A program made the position numbers and the translations under genes. This document shows, in pieces, positions 10,994 through 21,822 of a DNA stretch of 64,000 nucleotides. This DNA comes from Adenophora triphylla var. japonica. Its lineage: Eukaryota; Streptophyta; Magnoliopsida; Asterales; Campanulaceae. How positions within the stretch are numbered: position 1 is the first letter of the stretch; each line of letters begins with the position of its first letter. The notes beneath the pieces are model-generated. The model was not told where the DNA came from. It made no database searches and saw only the letters and a program-made list of their open reading frames with translations. The DNA lies in assembly GCA_022495995.1 (NCBI GenBank), contig JAFEMH010000527.1, positions 186,001-250,000 of the forward strand. The letters run 5' to 3'.

Positions 10994-11469
10994 CAATCTT
11001 TTGAGCAGCCAAAAATACATCCAAGCCTAGGGTTTATGAAACTCTAGAGATTTGATATTTAATTGAGAATAAAAATCAAATAAATCCCAAATTAATTCCA
11101 TCGTTTTGGCTTTGATTATTGAATATTGATTCAATAATCGGAAGGATCATCTAGCAATCCAACAAGAAGTGTTCTTGGTTCGTTCGCATGTGGATCACCA
11201 TTAGAGGGAGGTTACTTTATCTCCTAAAGCTTGAAGATCTCAATTGTTGATTCATCACCAAGGTAGAACAAGGAAGAAGAAGATCCAAGTTTCATCATCA
11301 AATTCAAAGGTTGAAGTTTGAGATCCGTTTTTGAACAAACTTAATCGCATTCAAGGTATGTAAATCTATTTCATGTTTTCATCTCTTCATGCTAGACGGA
11401 TTCAAGGGCTTTGGGTTTTTTGTTGTTTTATAAAGATTTACGCTGCATTTGTAATCCCAAAACCCAACA

Positions 11470-12521
11470 CATTCAAACAGTTGAAGGAGTAATTGGGATC
11501 CCCTCCTTTGTTGAGCAGTCCACTTACTGGAGAGATGCTATACGTCTTCCTAGCAGCAACGGACAATGTTATAGCAGCGGTATTAGTGCAAAATGAAGGA
11601 ACCACACAGAAACCTATCTATTATGTCTCCAAGGCACTATGAGATGTGGAGAGCAGGTACTTAAATGTAGAAAAGATAGCCTACGCCCTAATCATAGCAG
11701 CAAGAAAGCTACGAGCAAACTTTTCTGTGCATCCCATCACTGTGTATACTAATGCACCCTTGAAGAAAATCTTACATAAGTAGGATTGACGTCTCCTTAA
11801 TTGGTCTATCGAGCTCACTGAGTTTGATATCATATATCAACCTAGGAAGGCACTTCTAGCACTGACTCTGGTCGATTTTATGGTTGAAACCACGACCCCA
11901 CCTCCTGTAAGCGCAAAAAACCTGTGGGGTAAAAAACGACCATCGAGCTCTCATCCAACTTTAGGGTCTTATACACAGACGGTTCAGCCACTAAGGAAAG
12001 AAGCGAAGCTGGAATTGTACAAGCAAGTCCTGATGGAGAGCACACCATCCAAGACATAATCAGATTCAGGTTTCCTGCCTCCAACAATCAAGCTGATGTA
12101 TGAAGCCTTGATATTTGGCATAGAGTTGGCATCCTTCTATGGAGCAACTAAGGTCGCCGCCTTCTATGACTCCCAACTCGTAGTGAAACAGATAAAGGGG
12201 GAGTATAACATTCAACATCACACACTTACAAATTACAAAAACCTCATCCTAGACATGACGAAAAAGCTAGATTTTTTTGAAATAAGTCAGATAGGAAGGG
12301 AGGATAATCAAGTGGAAGATGTTCTATCTAAACTAGCAACTATTGACGTGGCAGATCCCGACTCTAACCCACTCATAGTCTTCATCGAAGAACCTGCCTA
12401 CGAAAGAGTGCAAGTAATGCTCCTAGATGGGGAAGAGAGGTGTTGGATAGATGATTACATGAAAAGAACCAACTCCCAGATGATGAAGCATGTGCGATAC
12501 TTATCAAGAATAAGTCAGTAA
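11470..12521 (+). pseudogene. RT-RNase H and second RNase H domain of gypsy C
   Basis: Starting right at the copia B junction, the frame reads PPLLSSPLTGEMLYVFLAAT, then QKPIYYVSKAL and RLLNWSIELTEFDI, the connection/RNase H of gypsy RT. Stops appear at the end of SKAL and twice near 11780. A second, plant-type RNase H follows, with YTDGSATKER near 11970. A frameshift inside the NNQA-EYEAL motif near 12095 moves it to another frame (12096-12521, with YDSQLVVKQIKGEYN). Two RNase H domains are typical of Tat elements. It is clearly inactive. Confidence 0.83.
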
Positions 12522-12529
12522 GGTTCACA

Positions 12530-13690
12530 GTGATGAACGGAATTCTCTACAGAAGATCATTTACAAATCCCCTGCTGAGGTGCATCTATCCCAAGGAAAC
12601 AGAAAATCTCTTGGCACAAGTCCACGAAGTCATTGGTGGTGGTCACCCGGGGGCCAGAACCTTAGTCGACAAAATCATCACGCTAGGTTACTATTGGCCA
12701 AACCTGAGAGATGACGCGCAAGCCTATGTAAGAAAGTGTGACAAATGCAGAGATACTATGACATTCCTATAATTCCAGCAGTGGAGCATACTCTCATAAT
12801 ACCTACTTGGCCAATTGACAAGTGGGGAATTGACATCATCGGACCCTCCCCCCCCCCACTCGAGGTAACTGCAAATATGTGATCGTGGCAGTCGACTACT
12901 TCTCCAAATGGATTGAAGCTAAAGCCTTAGCCAAAATGACGAAGGAGAACGCAATCAACTTCGTCAACGATTTCATTTGGTGCTGCTTTGGGGTTCCACA
13001 CACTATCATTTGAGATCATGGCCTTCAATTTTCTAAGGCATTCACAGTAAAGCTGAACGGACTAGGAGTCCGGCATATCAAGTCATTTGTGAGCAGACCT
13101 CAATGCAACCGACAAGCAGAAGCAGCCAATAAGTTGGTGCTAACGGCACATAAAAGATGGTAGATGGTTGGACGAACTTCCCTTAGCCTTATGGACAGTT
13201 CACACAACCACCCGGGGGGCCAACCGAGGAAACCCCATTCGCACTGAACTTCGGTTCTTAGATCTAGACTTAGTAGATGAAATGAAACCCCATTGGCACC
13301 AGCTGAGATGGCTATACCTACAACAAGAAGTTCAAAATATATTGGGAAAGTCAACAAGGTCAACAGGCTCCTAGATCTAGACTTAGTAGATGAAAGGAGA
13401 CTAGCCGCTCAAATGAGAATGATAAACTACAAGCAAAGGACCAAATTTTAACATGACAAAAAGGTCAACAAGAGAGTATTCCAAGTTGGTGATTAGGTAC
13501 TTAGAAAAATTGAAGCAACTGGCAGGAAGACTGAACAAAACAAGCTCTCCCCAAACTGGGAAGGCCCCTACATCATCACTCAAGTTATCAGAGAAGGGAC
13601 CTACATAATGAAGACCCCATATGGACAAGAGTTGAAACATCCGTGGAATTCTGATCATTTACGAAAATATTATCATTTGGTCATAGTCTA
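12530..13690 (+). pseudogene. Integrase of gypsy C
   Basis: The zinc domain reads HEVIGGGHPGARTL to KCDKC (12530-12772). The core D is in KWGIDIIGP near 12830, immediately before a run of C bases at 12847-12856 that probably shifted the frame. VAVDYFSKWIEAKA follows. The second D is in DHGLQF, but its upstream codon is TGA. The third motif is RQAEAANK near 13120. A C-terminal part at about 13380-13690 (KLSPNWEGPYIITQV and HLRKYY) matches Tat integrase ends. A 24-bp local repeat at 13257 and 13372 is an added rearrangement. Several indels and stops make it inactive. Confidence 0.82.
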
Positions 13691-13871
13691 TCTTTTATGT
13701 AATAGATTAGTGCTTATTAGTCTTTTTTCTTTATTTTCAAGTAAATTAGGATTGCATTTCGATGCAATCAATTTCAGTTAATGAAGACTTAGTTTTCATC
13801 AATACCAACGACTAGCAAGACAAATGACGAGGAGCTCCTCCTCGACATCAAGGGATAAACTCCCACAAAAT

Positions 13872-14110
13872 TGCCTAAGACCTATGGCCGAATGACCCTC
13901 CTCGGCATAGATAGGCAAAGCATTAAAAATTACCTAAGACTTATGACCGAATGACCTTCCTTGGTATAGAGAGGTAAAACATTATAAATTGCCTAAGACA
14001 TATGGCCGAACGAACCTCCTCGGCATAGAGAGGCAAAACATTAAAAATTATGTAAGACCTGTGATCGAGCAACCTTACTCGACATAGAGAGATAAAATCA
14101 AACAAGCAAA
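13872..14110 (+). repeat. 59-bp minisatellite in the 3' region of gypsy C
   Basis: Four diverged units start at about 13874, 13933, 13992 and 14051, each with CCTAAGACNTATGGCCGAAT, a CCTCGGCATAGAGAGGCAAA-like segment and an AT-rich end. Spacing is 59 bp each time. Confidence 0.8.
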
Positions 14111-14449
14111 GCGTCATGCCGAGCAACCTCCCTCGGCCTAATGACTAAACTTTCAAAATTACCAAGTGTCTAAGACTGAACAAGCATCCTCAATTTAAAC
14201 AAGGTAAAACTTGAATGACGAGAAGGACTCCCTCGGCTTCCTAAGTTAGTTTGTACTTGTACAAATATTCAACAAGCAATCATACAACATACTTTCAAAG
14301 CAATAAGCATTCAAATAAAAGTAGTTCACATCAAAGCAGTAAGAATTGAAGACGAAGATGGATTGAAGAAAGTCATTATATTGATAAAAGAAGTTGAAGT
14401 ACAATAGCCTATGTTATTACAACAAAAGTACAAGAAAAACCCTAAGCCT

Positions 14450-17002
14450 GATCATCATTGGTAAAAAGCTCGTCTTGGTTGACCTCGGCTTCAGGGATTG
14501 TGATCTGCTTGGTCTGATCTTCCTCGGCTTCGCCCTCCTCTTCATCTGATGCCTCATCGTCTTTAATCTTCTCGATTAAAGCGTTAATGTTTTAAGAGTC
14601 GACCGGGGGGGAATCCAAGCTGGGTGGCCTTCCCTATCATCCTAAGCAGCTATTACCTTCAAGGCATTTTCTGAATATGTCCCCAAGGCATTGCCGGACC
14701 GAGCATGGTCATCGTAGGCATCTTGGAGGATAAAACGAGCAAGCAAGCCTACATCGGTATTCAACATTAGATCCACTAGTGCTTTTCTGGCCAAATGGAG
14801 ATAGCCATCCGAGTACATAGTGGCCGACTTATCGACCAGACCTTGTTTGAAGGCCGAGCTAGCCTTGAACTGGGAGACTGCCTCATCGATCTTAGAAGGC
14901 AAGCTAGCCTATAACTGATTATACCGAGCAGCTTCTTCCTTGGTATTTCTCCCCAGCTCAACTTGGAGATCTTCTAACTTTGCCTGCTCGGCCTTAGGAG
15001 CCTTTTCGGCTTTGGCCTGAGCCTTCTTGGCCGCCTCTCTATCCTTCTCGACCTCTTCCCTAGCTGCCTTCTGCTCATCCACTTCAGCCCTAAACGACTT
15101 AAGGAGCGCTACGGCCTTCGCCAGATTGGCCTGATTCTTCTCGATCGACAGTTCAAGTTTCTATTCGTGCTCGTCGGCCGCTTTGCTCCTTATTTCCTCG
15201 TATGCAGTCATCGTGGCAAGTTACAACGAAGAAAATAGAATTTATCAGTATAAAATTTACATGTGTTACGAAACCGAGAAGGAAAAAGAAAAGTGACGAG
15301 AAGGTACCTCACTGAGTATAAGGCCTTTTCTGTTGGCCAAATGCTCCCTGCTCGGCTTGGCCTCTACTAAGTGCTCGAGCAAGTCCTCATCCATTGCACG
15401 ATGGACTACGAACCGACCTAGCCTGAGCTTAGGGCCCTTCCTGGCCAGCACATCCAAAGCCCTAATTGTTGGGTAGACGGCTAACTACTTGGCTACCTGC
15501 TCGGCTTCAGCATACATTTTCACGTGCCGAGCAGTGACCTCATTGGAGGAAAATTCAGCAATTCTCTTGGAAGGAGGTTCCTCCTGCACGTTGTCCACCC
15601 TTGGCCATTTTTGGGCATAACTTTTTTCTCCGGCTTCAGCCTCCCTGGTCTCAGTTAGACCAGCTTATCTCAGTGCCTCCTCAGCATCAGGAGTTAGGGC
15701 TTGGGAACTCTGTCTCTCTTCAGTCTGGGCCCCTTATCCATCGTGCCCTTCCCCGGTGGAGGTAGCAGCACCCTCCATCGGCTTCAAGGGCAACGCCCCA
15801 GCATCTTTAAGGACAAAATGGATTGACATTGGACGGCGTCTTCCCATCTCTTGTTTTGTGCCGAGGAACGTGACGTCCTCCTCCTCAACTTCATTAAGGC
15901 ATGGGGGTCAAGTATTTCCTTCGACATCTTCTTATCTTGCTCGGCTGTAAGATCTACAAAGACGAGAAAGAACAGTTAGTAAAACGACGAGGAGGAACAA
16001 AAATAAATCAACAATCATACAAGTATGAAAGATAAGAAAAAAGAAATTTACAGCCAACGACGCCATCCTCGGCAAGACACTTGTCATCATAAAGTTTGCA
16101 GATGTCACACTCATAATGGAATACTAGACTGGGGTGCATCCTCCAGTCTGGAAACCTATTCCCCCTTGTGTCGGGGACGAGAGGCATCAACCCGTCCAAA
16201 GGCCCAGGTATGATGCCGGCATGCACATAGCATCTATGGTTAGTCTCCAAGTCGACCAGCTAAGGGTGCCTACCTCGGCAAACTGCCTTAGCCTCTCAAT
16301 CTACTTCCCACTCTACTTAGACCTCCACACCTGCTCATGTACACTTGGGTAATCCGAGGGAGCAGCAAACTCCCAGCCTTGTCGGCTCTCCGCCCTTATA
16401 ACATGATTATTCCACCCTGACACCTTACTGGACATTAGGTAGATGAGCTTGGGCTAATTAGGGTCACTCCTTATCAACACTATCCTCGAATCCTCCTTAT
16501 AACTGACGGTGAAGAAGTGGTGGAAGGCACACTGACAAGGTTCAAAACCTAGGCTACGAAATAATACTATGAAGCCGGTGAGTAATCTCACGGCATTGTC
16601 ACCTAGCATGGCCGGGACGACCTTCATATCCCCAAGAAATTCACATATAAAGGGGTCTAGGGGAAGACAGAGGCAAAGGTTGAACAGTTTGAAGAAGAAA
16701 TGGACATAATTTAAGGAGTACATGAAATCCTCCATGGCCATCTCGTTTTTGACAGGCATACCGGGGAAGTAACTAAGTCGGTATTCCTCCCTTGATACCC
16801 CATACTTAGAATGTAATTCCTCTAACATGGGTTCCCTGGATCTAATAGGTTTGGGCCTAGGAATATAAGTCTTCCCTCGGCATGATCCACCCCGGCCTCT
16901 ACCTCGACCTCCAGAATGGGTTCCCTCGGCAATAACATCTACGATCCTCCCTGAAGTCGAGGTACCAATAGGACGAGCAACACCACTTCCTCTTCCAGTC
17001 AT
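14450..17002 (-). pseudogene. Antisense gene-like ORF of gypsy C (Transposase_28-like)
   Basis: It runs opposite to pol, between pol and the 3' LTR. The first exon-like frame (16454-17002) starts MTGRGSGVARP and has a Gly/Arg-rich stretch. It then has a segment with SKYGVSREEYRL, LPLDPFICEFLG and LLTGFIVLFRSLGFEP, which resembles the plant 'putative gypsy type transposon' family (Transposase_28). Further fragments lie at 16008-16250, 15266-15457 and 14642-14902; the last two are Ala/Lys-rich and probably coiled coil. Frame changes between them may be introns or decay. The function of the family is unknown. The element D ORF at 20162-21056 is a relative. Confidence 0.6.
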
Positions 17003-17948
17003 AGCTGCACAAATGAAATAACAAGGTCAAAATTTGGCCAAGGCAAAGTGAGGAGTGAGGACGAGGAAGAGTATCCCTCCTCATCCTATAAAAAAAACCG
17101 AGGAGGGATCCTTACCCAACAATGGAAGACGCTCCAAATGGTCAGACTTTAGGTAGTAGAGGTGTATATGGTCAAGAATCTCGTCCAACCGTGGAACAAC
17201 ACAATGTTGGGAGACTCAACATCAAGTCAGTCTATCCTAAACTGACTAGGATAACCAACGTCGGTTATAGGAGATTGGTACCTCGCAAAATCTCCCCTAT
17301 CTCGTTCAAACTCAACATCATCCATGGCCCATCGATTCTCTAATAAATCCAAAGATTCTGGGTGTGATAATAATACAAGGCGTTTGGGTTGCTTCTCCAA
17401 GTACGGGCCATGGCTACGAATGAAGAGGGTACAAGATTGGTTCCAGAAAAGCTTCAAGAACAACAATGGCAGTTTTGAACAATTCCACCAAGAACAATAC
17501 CAAATCCCAGAAATTACGAAGTAAAATGCAGAAAATAGAGAAGAAGTAAGTTATTTATACCTGAATCAAAGGTTGATGGATGAAAAGCATGAACAAATCA
17601 AGCACAAGGAACAGAAATTGACCAAGAAATCGAAGGCGAAGAGATTTTGAAGCTCTATAAACTCTCCAAATACAAAGGGTGATAAAAGAGTAGAAAAGGG
17701 GTGGATTTTTATTTTTATACCCAAATCAAAAACGGTTACGGGTCAAAAACTGGGTAAAAGCGTCATCTCTTCCTTGCAATAAATGTTCTAGAGCGTTCAT
17801 ACCTCGTGGACAATGCCCATCTTTGTCTATTTAACAGGCGGATAATAAAATGCCTCATGTTTCGTACAAAACCCGTTTGTATTCGTTTAATCCAAGATAG
17901 AGCATCACTTCATACTCGGCATAGCCGAGCTAGGAAGTCGGGGGCCAA
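17003..17948. other. Leader side of the antisense ORF and 3' untranslated region of gypsy C
   Basis: No supported coding sequence. It holds the sequence upstream of the antisense ORF start and, at its right end, a purine-rich stretch with GTCGGGGGCC (17936-17946), which is a good polypurine tract for the LTR at 17949. Confidence 0.5.
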
Positions 17949-18686
17949 TGAACGGTATAAACCGAGGTACGAACATGGATCAGGGCCAAGCAAAGGCCAA
18001 TGGATTGGGCCCAAAATATAATCCATACAAGTCTCAAGCATGACAAAAGGAGTGGGCTTTCCCAACATTTGCTCGTCTTGCTTCCTCGTCATTCCCACTA
18101 TGTCGACAGAGACATAGCAGAGCGAATAATGACTAAGGCACAACAATTATAAATGCCGATCAGGAATCATCTCATATGTCGAGCAAGGCATTCAACAAGA
18201 CCGACAAGGTCTTGTCCATGGACGAGGTTCTCCCTCCTCGGTTATAAATAAAGCAAGGAAATGGGATTCCTTATCCTTACTCTCCACTTACTTGGCGTCA
18301 ATCCAAGCCGACCAAGCAACTTATGCCGAGGAGCTTGCCTCTAAGGCACATGTGCAGAATACAGTATCTAATCCTACAAATAAGGATTGTGAACAGTTAT
18401 AATCCCACTAGGATTATAACCACCTCTCACACGAATTCCTATTCAACATGGATTCTATAATACTATGCCTATATATACAAGCCATAATTCACATTATTTT
18501 GGTAACAAATCTTTTTACTCTAAACTCTTATCAATTGATTTCTCTCTCTAAACACAAATACTTACACTCACGCCAGAGGGCCTTTGTCGGTTAAGCCCCG
18601 ACTTAGTTTACGTGTTTGTTCCTCCGTTTCAAGCTATTTAATCATCCAGTATACAACCTGCTGCTGGATTTGGGCTGATCCGAACA
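17949..18686 (+). repeat. Probable 3' LTR of gypsy C
   Basis: It starts TGAACGG just after a polypurine tract and ends CCGAACA. It has a TATA-like TATATATAC at 18470-18478 and a following leader, as expected for a plus-strand LTR. Its partner is outside the window, so the limits rest on terminal motifs only. Confidence 0.6.
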
Positions 18687-18806
18687 TTTTTGGCATCATC
18701 ATACTCCAATCAATCAAATCGCTCAATTGTCATCTTGTGTGTTAAATTGAAGTGTGAATATAAAAATGAATGTTAATGATAGTATTTTTTTAGTGTTAAT
18801 ATTAAT
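18687..18806. other. Flank between gypsy C and gypsy D
   Basis: AT-rich sequence. Its last 75 bases (from GTGTGTTAAATTGAAGTGTG) are repeated in diverged form just right of element D (from about 43492), so D entered a tandem repeat. Confidence 0.6.
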
Positions 18807-19529
18807 TGATGCTTCCCAAAAATGGTTGCTCATGCCCAAAGTAAGCTGTCCAGCTGTGGATACTCAGTGCCTTCTTCGTGAACTCCTGGCATAGAACACA
18901 CGTGAACTAGGTCGGGGGCATCTCCAGTAAAGCCCCTCCGGCGTGAGTATTAGTACTTGTTCAGGTGAAGAAAAGAGAGTACAATGGAAACTGCAGAAAT
19001 CACTCTAAAATGTACTTGAAACTTACATATTCTGGTTCTAGGTCTTGTTTATATACTTCCTCTTGTCATGTGCATGTCACATGTCCTTTTCCATGTGTCG
19101 TCTTTCTATTAGATATGCATGAGCACTCAAAGTTAGTTTAGACGCCACCCTTTTTCTGACAGGTAGTTTATCATTTCATAACGGATTTTATGTGCCAAGT
19201 ATCACATCTTTGGCTGCTTCTGTAATATTATTGTTTGCTCACTTGTCGCCAAATTGGCGACATCCTCGCTAGGGCGACAACCATTTACTATTTTCGCTGG
19301 CCAAAATCTCCTCATGCAAGATCTTACTTTGAGACTACACTGTCACTATTTGAAGATGAGCCCTAATGGGCTTCTCGCTGTGTCCCATTTTGCGTCAACC
19401 TACTTGTAACGCCGCCATGTCCCCTTTAATCTGGTTTGGGCCTAGTTTTTTGGTCTTTAATCCATTCTTGATGTATTAGGCCCCAAGAAATCTGTGTAGG
19501 CCTAAATATATTTTTTCATGATCATATCA
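18807..19529 (-). repeat. 3' LTR of gypsy D
   Basis: Pairs with 42756-43481. On the minus strand TATATAAA at 19055-19048 is the likely TATA box. It holds a palindrome of arms GTCGCCAA/TTGGCGAC near 19245-19261 that is degraded in the other LTR. On its right side a minus-strand purine-rich CTTGGAGGCTAC precedes the LTR. Confidence 0.92.
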
Positions 19530-20161
19530 GTAGCCTCCAAGTTCGAGATCTGGACTATTTATGATCCAGTCGAAAAACTTTGATTGTCGCCCAGGATTCC
19601 CGCATCTTGATCATGATTTGGCTAGATCATAGTTTTAGATAATGTACTCCTGGCCACGTGTCATTTCCTGGTTGGTAGGTTGGGCGGTTTGTCAGAGTTG
19701 ATGTGTTGTCATCTCAATAACCGTGCCTCAATAATTTGTTTTTAATAATGGGGGAAAATTCATTTATTGGAACTTCATTACATGCATTTTGAAAATTCCC
19801 AAAACCCTTTCATCTTCCTCAGTTAATAACGAAATCACTTCCTCTCTTCTCACTTTTTACACTCAAACCCTTTTCACTTTCTCCGGCGAACCAACTTTCC
19901 TCTCCGGTGTGTGTGTTTCTGTTGTTTAGCCCATATTCCATTCAATTCTCACCGTTTGAACTTTCTAAGATCTTCCGTTCACTAAGTTGTCATTTTCAAG
20001 CTCGTTTGATGCGTTTTTGAAGGTTTCTTTACTTCCTTGAATTTTTCGGCCAGATTCCGGCCAAACTCTTTGAACCTTCATCACCTTCTACAAATTACCA
20101 GGTAACTATCCTTTCAACCTTCAACTTTTTTCCAAATTTAATTCAATTTTGTACAAATCAT
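19530..20161. other. Region between the 3' LTR of D and its antisense ORF
   Basis: No coding sequence. The right part is pyrimidine-rich and leader-like (CTTCCTCTCTTCTCAC near 19830), followed by a donor-like CAGGTAACT near 20099 and the ATG at 20162. This suggests a 5' leader with an intron for the antisense ORF. Confidence 0.4.
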
Positions 20162-21056
20162 ATGGCTAGAACCAAGTCTTGTGATAGAACAGTTAGGTTT
20201 GGCCAAAACAAAAAAAGTGGTCGGTTTTATAGGGTTTACTTATCTGCGAGTTCTATCGTCCTCTTTTTGATTCTGAATTCTCAGGCACTGATCCTGTTGC
20301 ACCTGATTTACATAGTCTTCGCTTCTATAAACATGTTCTCACCTCTTCCAGTGAACTTGGCAACATGTCTTCCTCATGCTCTTCATCAAGTCATGATGTG
20401 TCTAACACAATGGCAACGGAAACCTCTTCTAGGCATCAAGCTTCAAATGAAATCCCCATATCTGATGCCGCTGAAACCAACACCTAATCATTCTTAGAAT
20501 TTCAAACTCCCTTACATGTGAAGTATGGAATAAACCACAACATCTATCATATTGAACCGTATGTAGGTGACATGTCCCTTGCCGCCATGCGACAAAGAAT
20601 GGATGGCGTTGTCGCTTACCCTTCTCAATTAGAAGCTGGACTTAGGTTCCCTATAGATCCATTCGTTTGTGTGGTTATGCATAAAGCCCAAGCCGCAGTT
20701 GTTGACCTTCACCCTAATGCCATTCATATTCTGACTAGCTATCTAGTTATCTGTAGGGCCCTTAGGCAAGAACCCACCATTCCTTTGTTGGTTAACTTAT
20801 TCGAAGGTTATACGACCGTCACTAAGCGGGATGGCATCATCGAAAACCGTTTGTCAATCAAGTACATAAAACCAAAAATCCTTACTCCTCTTCCTAGGAA
20901 AGTTCATAACTAGCCGTCCAAACCTAATTTTATAACTTCCCGTATAGGTTGGAACCATTTCGGAGACCTTCATGACATTGTCCCCAAAATTGAAACTAGG
21001 AAAGCCTTAGTCTCTGACACTTGTCGCATTTTCTCACGTAATCTTCTGCATCCCGC
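20162..21056 (+). pseudogene. Antisense gene-like ORF of gypsy D (Transposase_28-like), truncated
   Basis: It starts MARTKSCDRTVRFG and shifts frame near 20230-20480. It continues with a well-kept domain at 20518-20913 (HIEPYVGDMSLAAMRQRM, RFPIDPFVCVVMHKAQ and ILTSYLVICRALRQEP). This domain parallels the gypsy C antisense ORF (LPLDPFICEFLG and LLTGFIVLFRSLGFEP). A TAG ends it at 20911-20913, but similar sequence continues to about 21056, where it joins minus-strand pol directly. Its 3' part and the integrase core of D were lost in one deletion. The biochemical function is unknown. Confidence 0.6.
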
Positions 21057-21057
21057 C

Positions 21058-21822
21058 TTAGCGTTGGCCAATAGTACCCATGAAACAAAATTTATTTGCT
21101 AGGATTCTCGCCACTGGGTGCCCTCCACAAACCCCTTCATGAATTTTGTACAAAACCTTATCCACCAAACTGGGCTCAATGCACCTCAACAATGGATTAG
21201 AAATTGACCTTCTATAAAGGATTCCATCTTGAATAGTAAACCTTGGCAAGGTCTTCATGATTAACTTGGATTTATCTTCATCAGGCGAAAATACCCCTTT
21301 TTCTAGAAACTCCCTCATCTCGCTTACCCAACTTTTCTCTAGTTCCTCTATCTCCATAATAACTGGCCTATTGATCGCCAAAATTTCCACAAATTCTATT
21401 GCTACCTCTTTTGACATGTTCTGGACGTCACTTCCTGCGGCCTTGCTCAAAGTAACAACCCTTGCATTTTCTGATCTATCAATCTTCACCAACTCACATA
21501 ATTCAAAACTCATTAAAATGTTTCTGGCCATGTCACAGTATTTGACCAAAACCGGGTGAAGTACTTTGTATTCCCCTTACACTTGATTCACAATTAAATG
21601 GGAGTCTGAATGAATGACAATCTTTGTGAGGCCTCTGTCCCTAGCCAGCTTGATTCCCGTGATCAAGGCTTCATACTCTGCTTGGTTATTTGAAATGGGG
21701 AACTTGAACCTCAAGGCCTTTTCATATTTGCAATCCTTTTCTGGAGACACCAACATGATTCCCGCCCCTCCCTTATATTTTGCTGAAGACCCATAAACAT
21801 GGAGGCTCCAACAATTTGGCGG
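21058..21822 (-). pseudogene. Second RNase H and integrase zinc domain of gypsy D; integrase core deleted
   Basis: Reading leftward, the RNase H motif VYGSSAKYKGGAGI has tyrosine where the first catalytic aspartate (VDGSS) is expected. Then come NNQAEYEALITGI and IHSDSHLIVNQ, followed by a TAA. After it a frame at 21058-21549 ends with ILYRRSISNPLLRC and HEGVCGGHPVARILANK, the start of the integrase zinc domain. The expected YYWP sequence falls at the very end, then pol stops. No catalytic core exists between here and the antisense ORF. The truncated zinc domain marks a deletion breakpoint at about 21057. Confidence 0.82.

Larger units (their letters stand above)
1..11469 (+). mobile_element. 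Ty1/copia element B (3' part), interrupted by gypsy A
   Basis: Gag, protease, integrase, RT and RNase H follow in copia order, then a 3' LTR at 9567-11469. The 5' LTR lies left of the window. Gag is split: 1-80 and 5765 onward are continuous in the related element F near 54020-54130, so 81-5764 is a later insertion. The element ends at CCAACA (11469), and gypsy C RNase H sequence resumes at the next base. Coding is broken by nonsense codons and a 4-bp ATAA duplication near 7614. The order of domains and the shared LTR family with F make the class certain; I do not assign a finer lineage. Confidence 0.93.
9567..11469 (+). repeat. 3' LTR of copia B
   Basis: It begins TGTTGG after a purine tract and ends CCAACA. 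It belongs to the same LTR family as F (51047-52408): shared start (GGTGTAATGCCCTAGG), shared internal blocks and shared end. It contains a SINE at 9735-9925, a U3 palindrome cluster at 10628-10897 and a TATA box at 10986. Gypsy C sequence abuts 11470. Confidence 0.92.
11470..18686 (+). mobile_element. Ty3/gypsy element C, Tat-type, 3' half
   Basis: RNase H and integrase segments of a gypsy pol begin abruptly at the end of copia B, so B inserted into C and the 5' half of C lies left of the window. After pol come a 59-bp minisatellite, a gene-like ORF on the opposite strand (14450-17002) and a probable 3' LTR (17949-18686). Extra antisense ORFs between pol and the 3' LTR are known in Tat-lineage gypsy elements. 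Confidence 0.85.

Noticed and set aside
12845..12857. Run of C bases as a programmed frameshift site
   Set aside because: The surrounding integrase has several other lesions, so it is more simply an expansion error in a dead copy.
13840..14250. Possible satellite array
   Set aside because: Only four 59-bp units are present, inside the 3' region of gypsy C.
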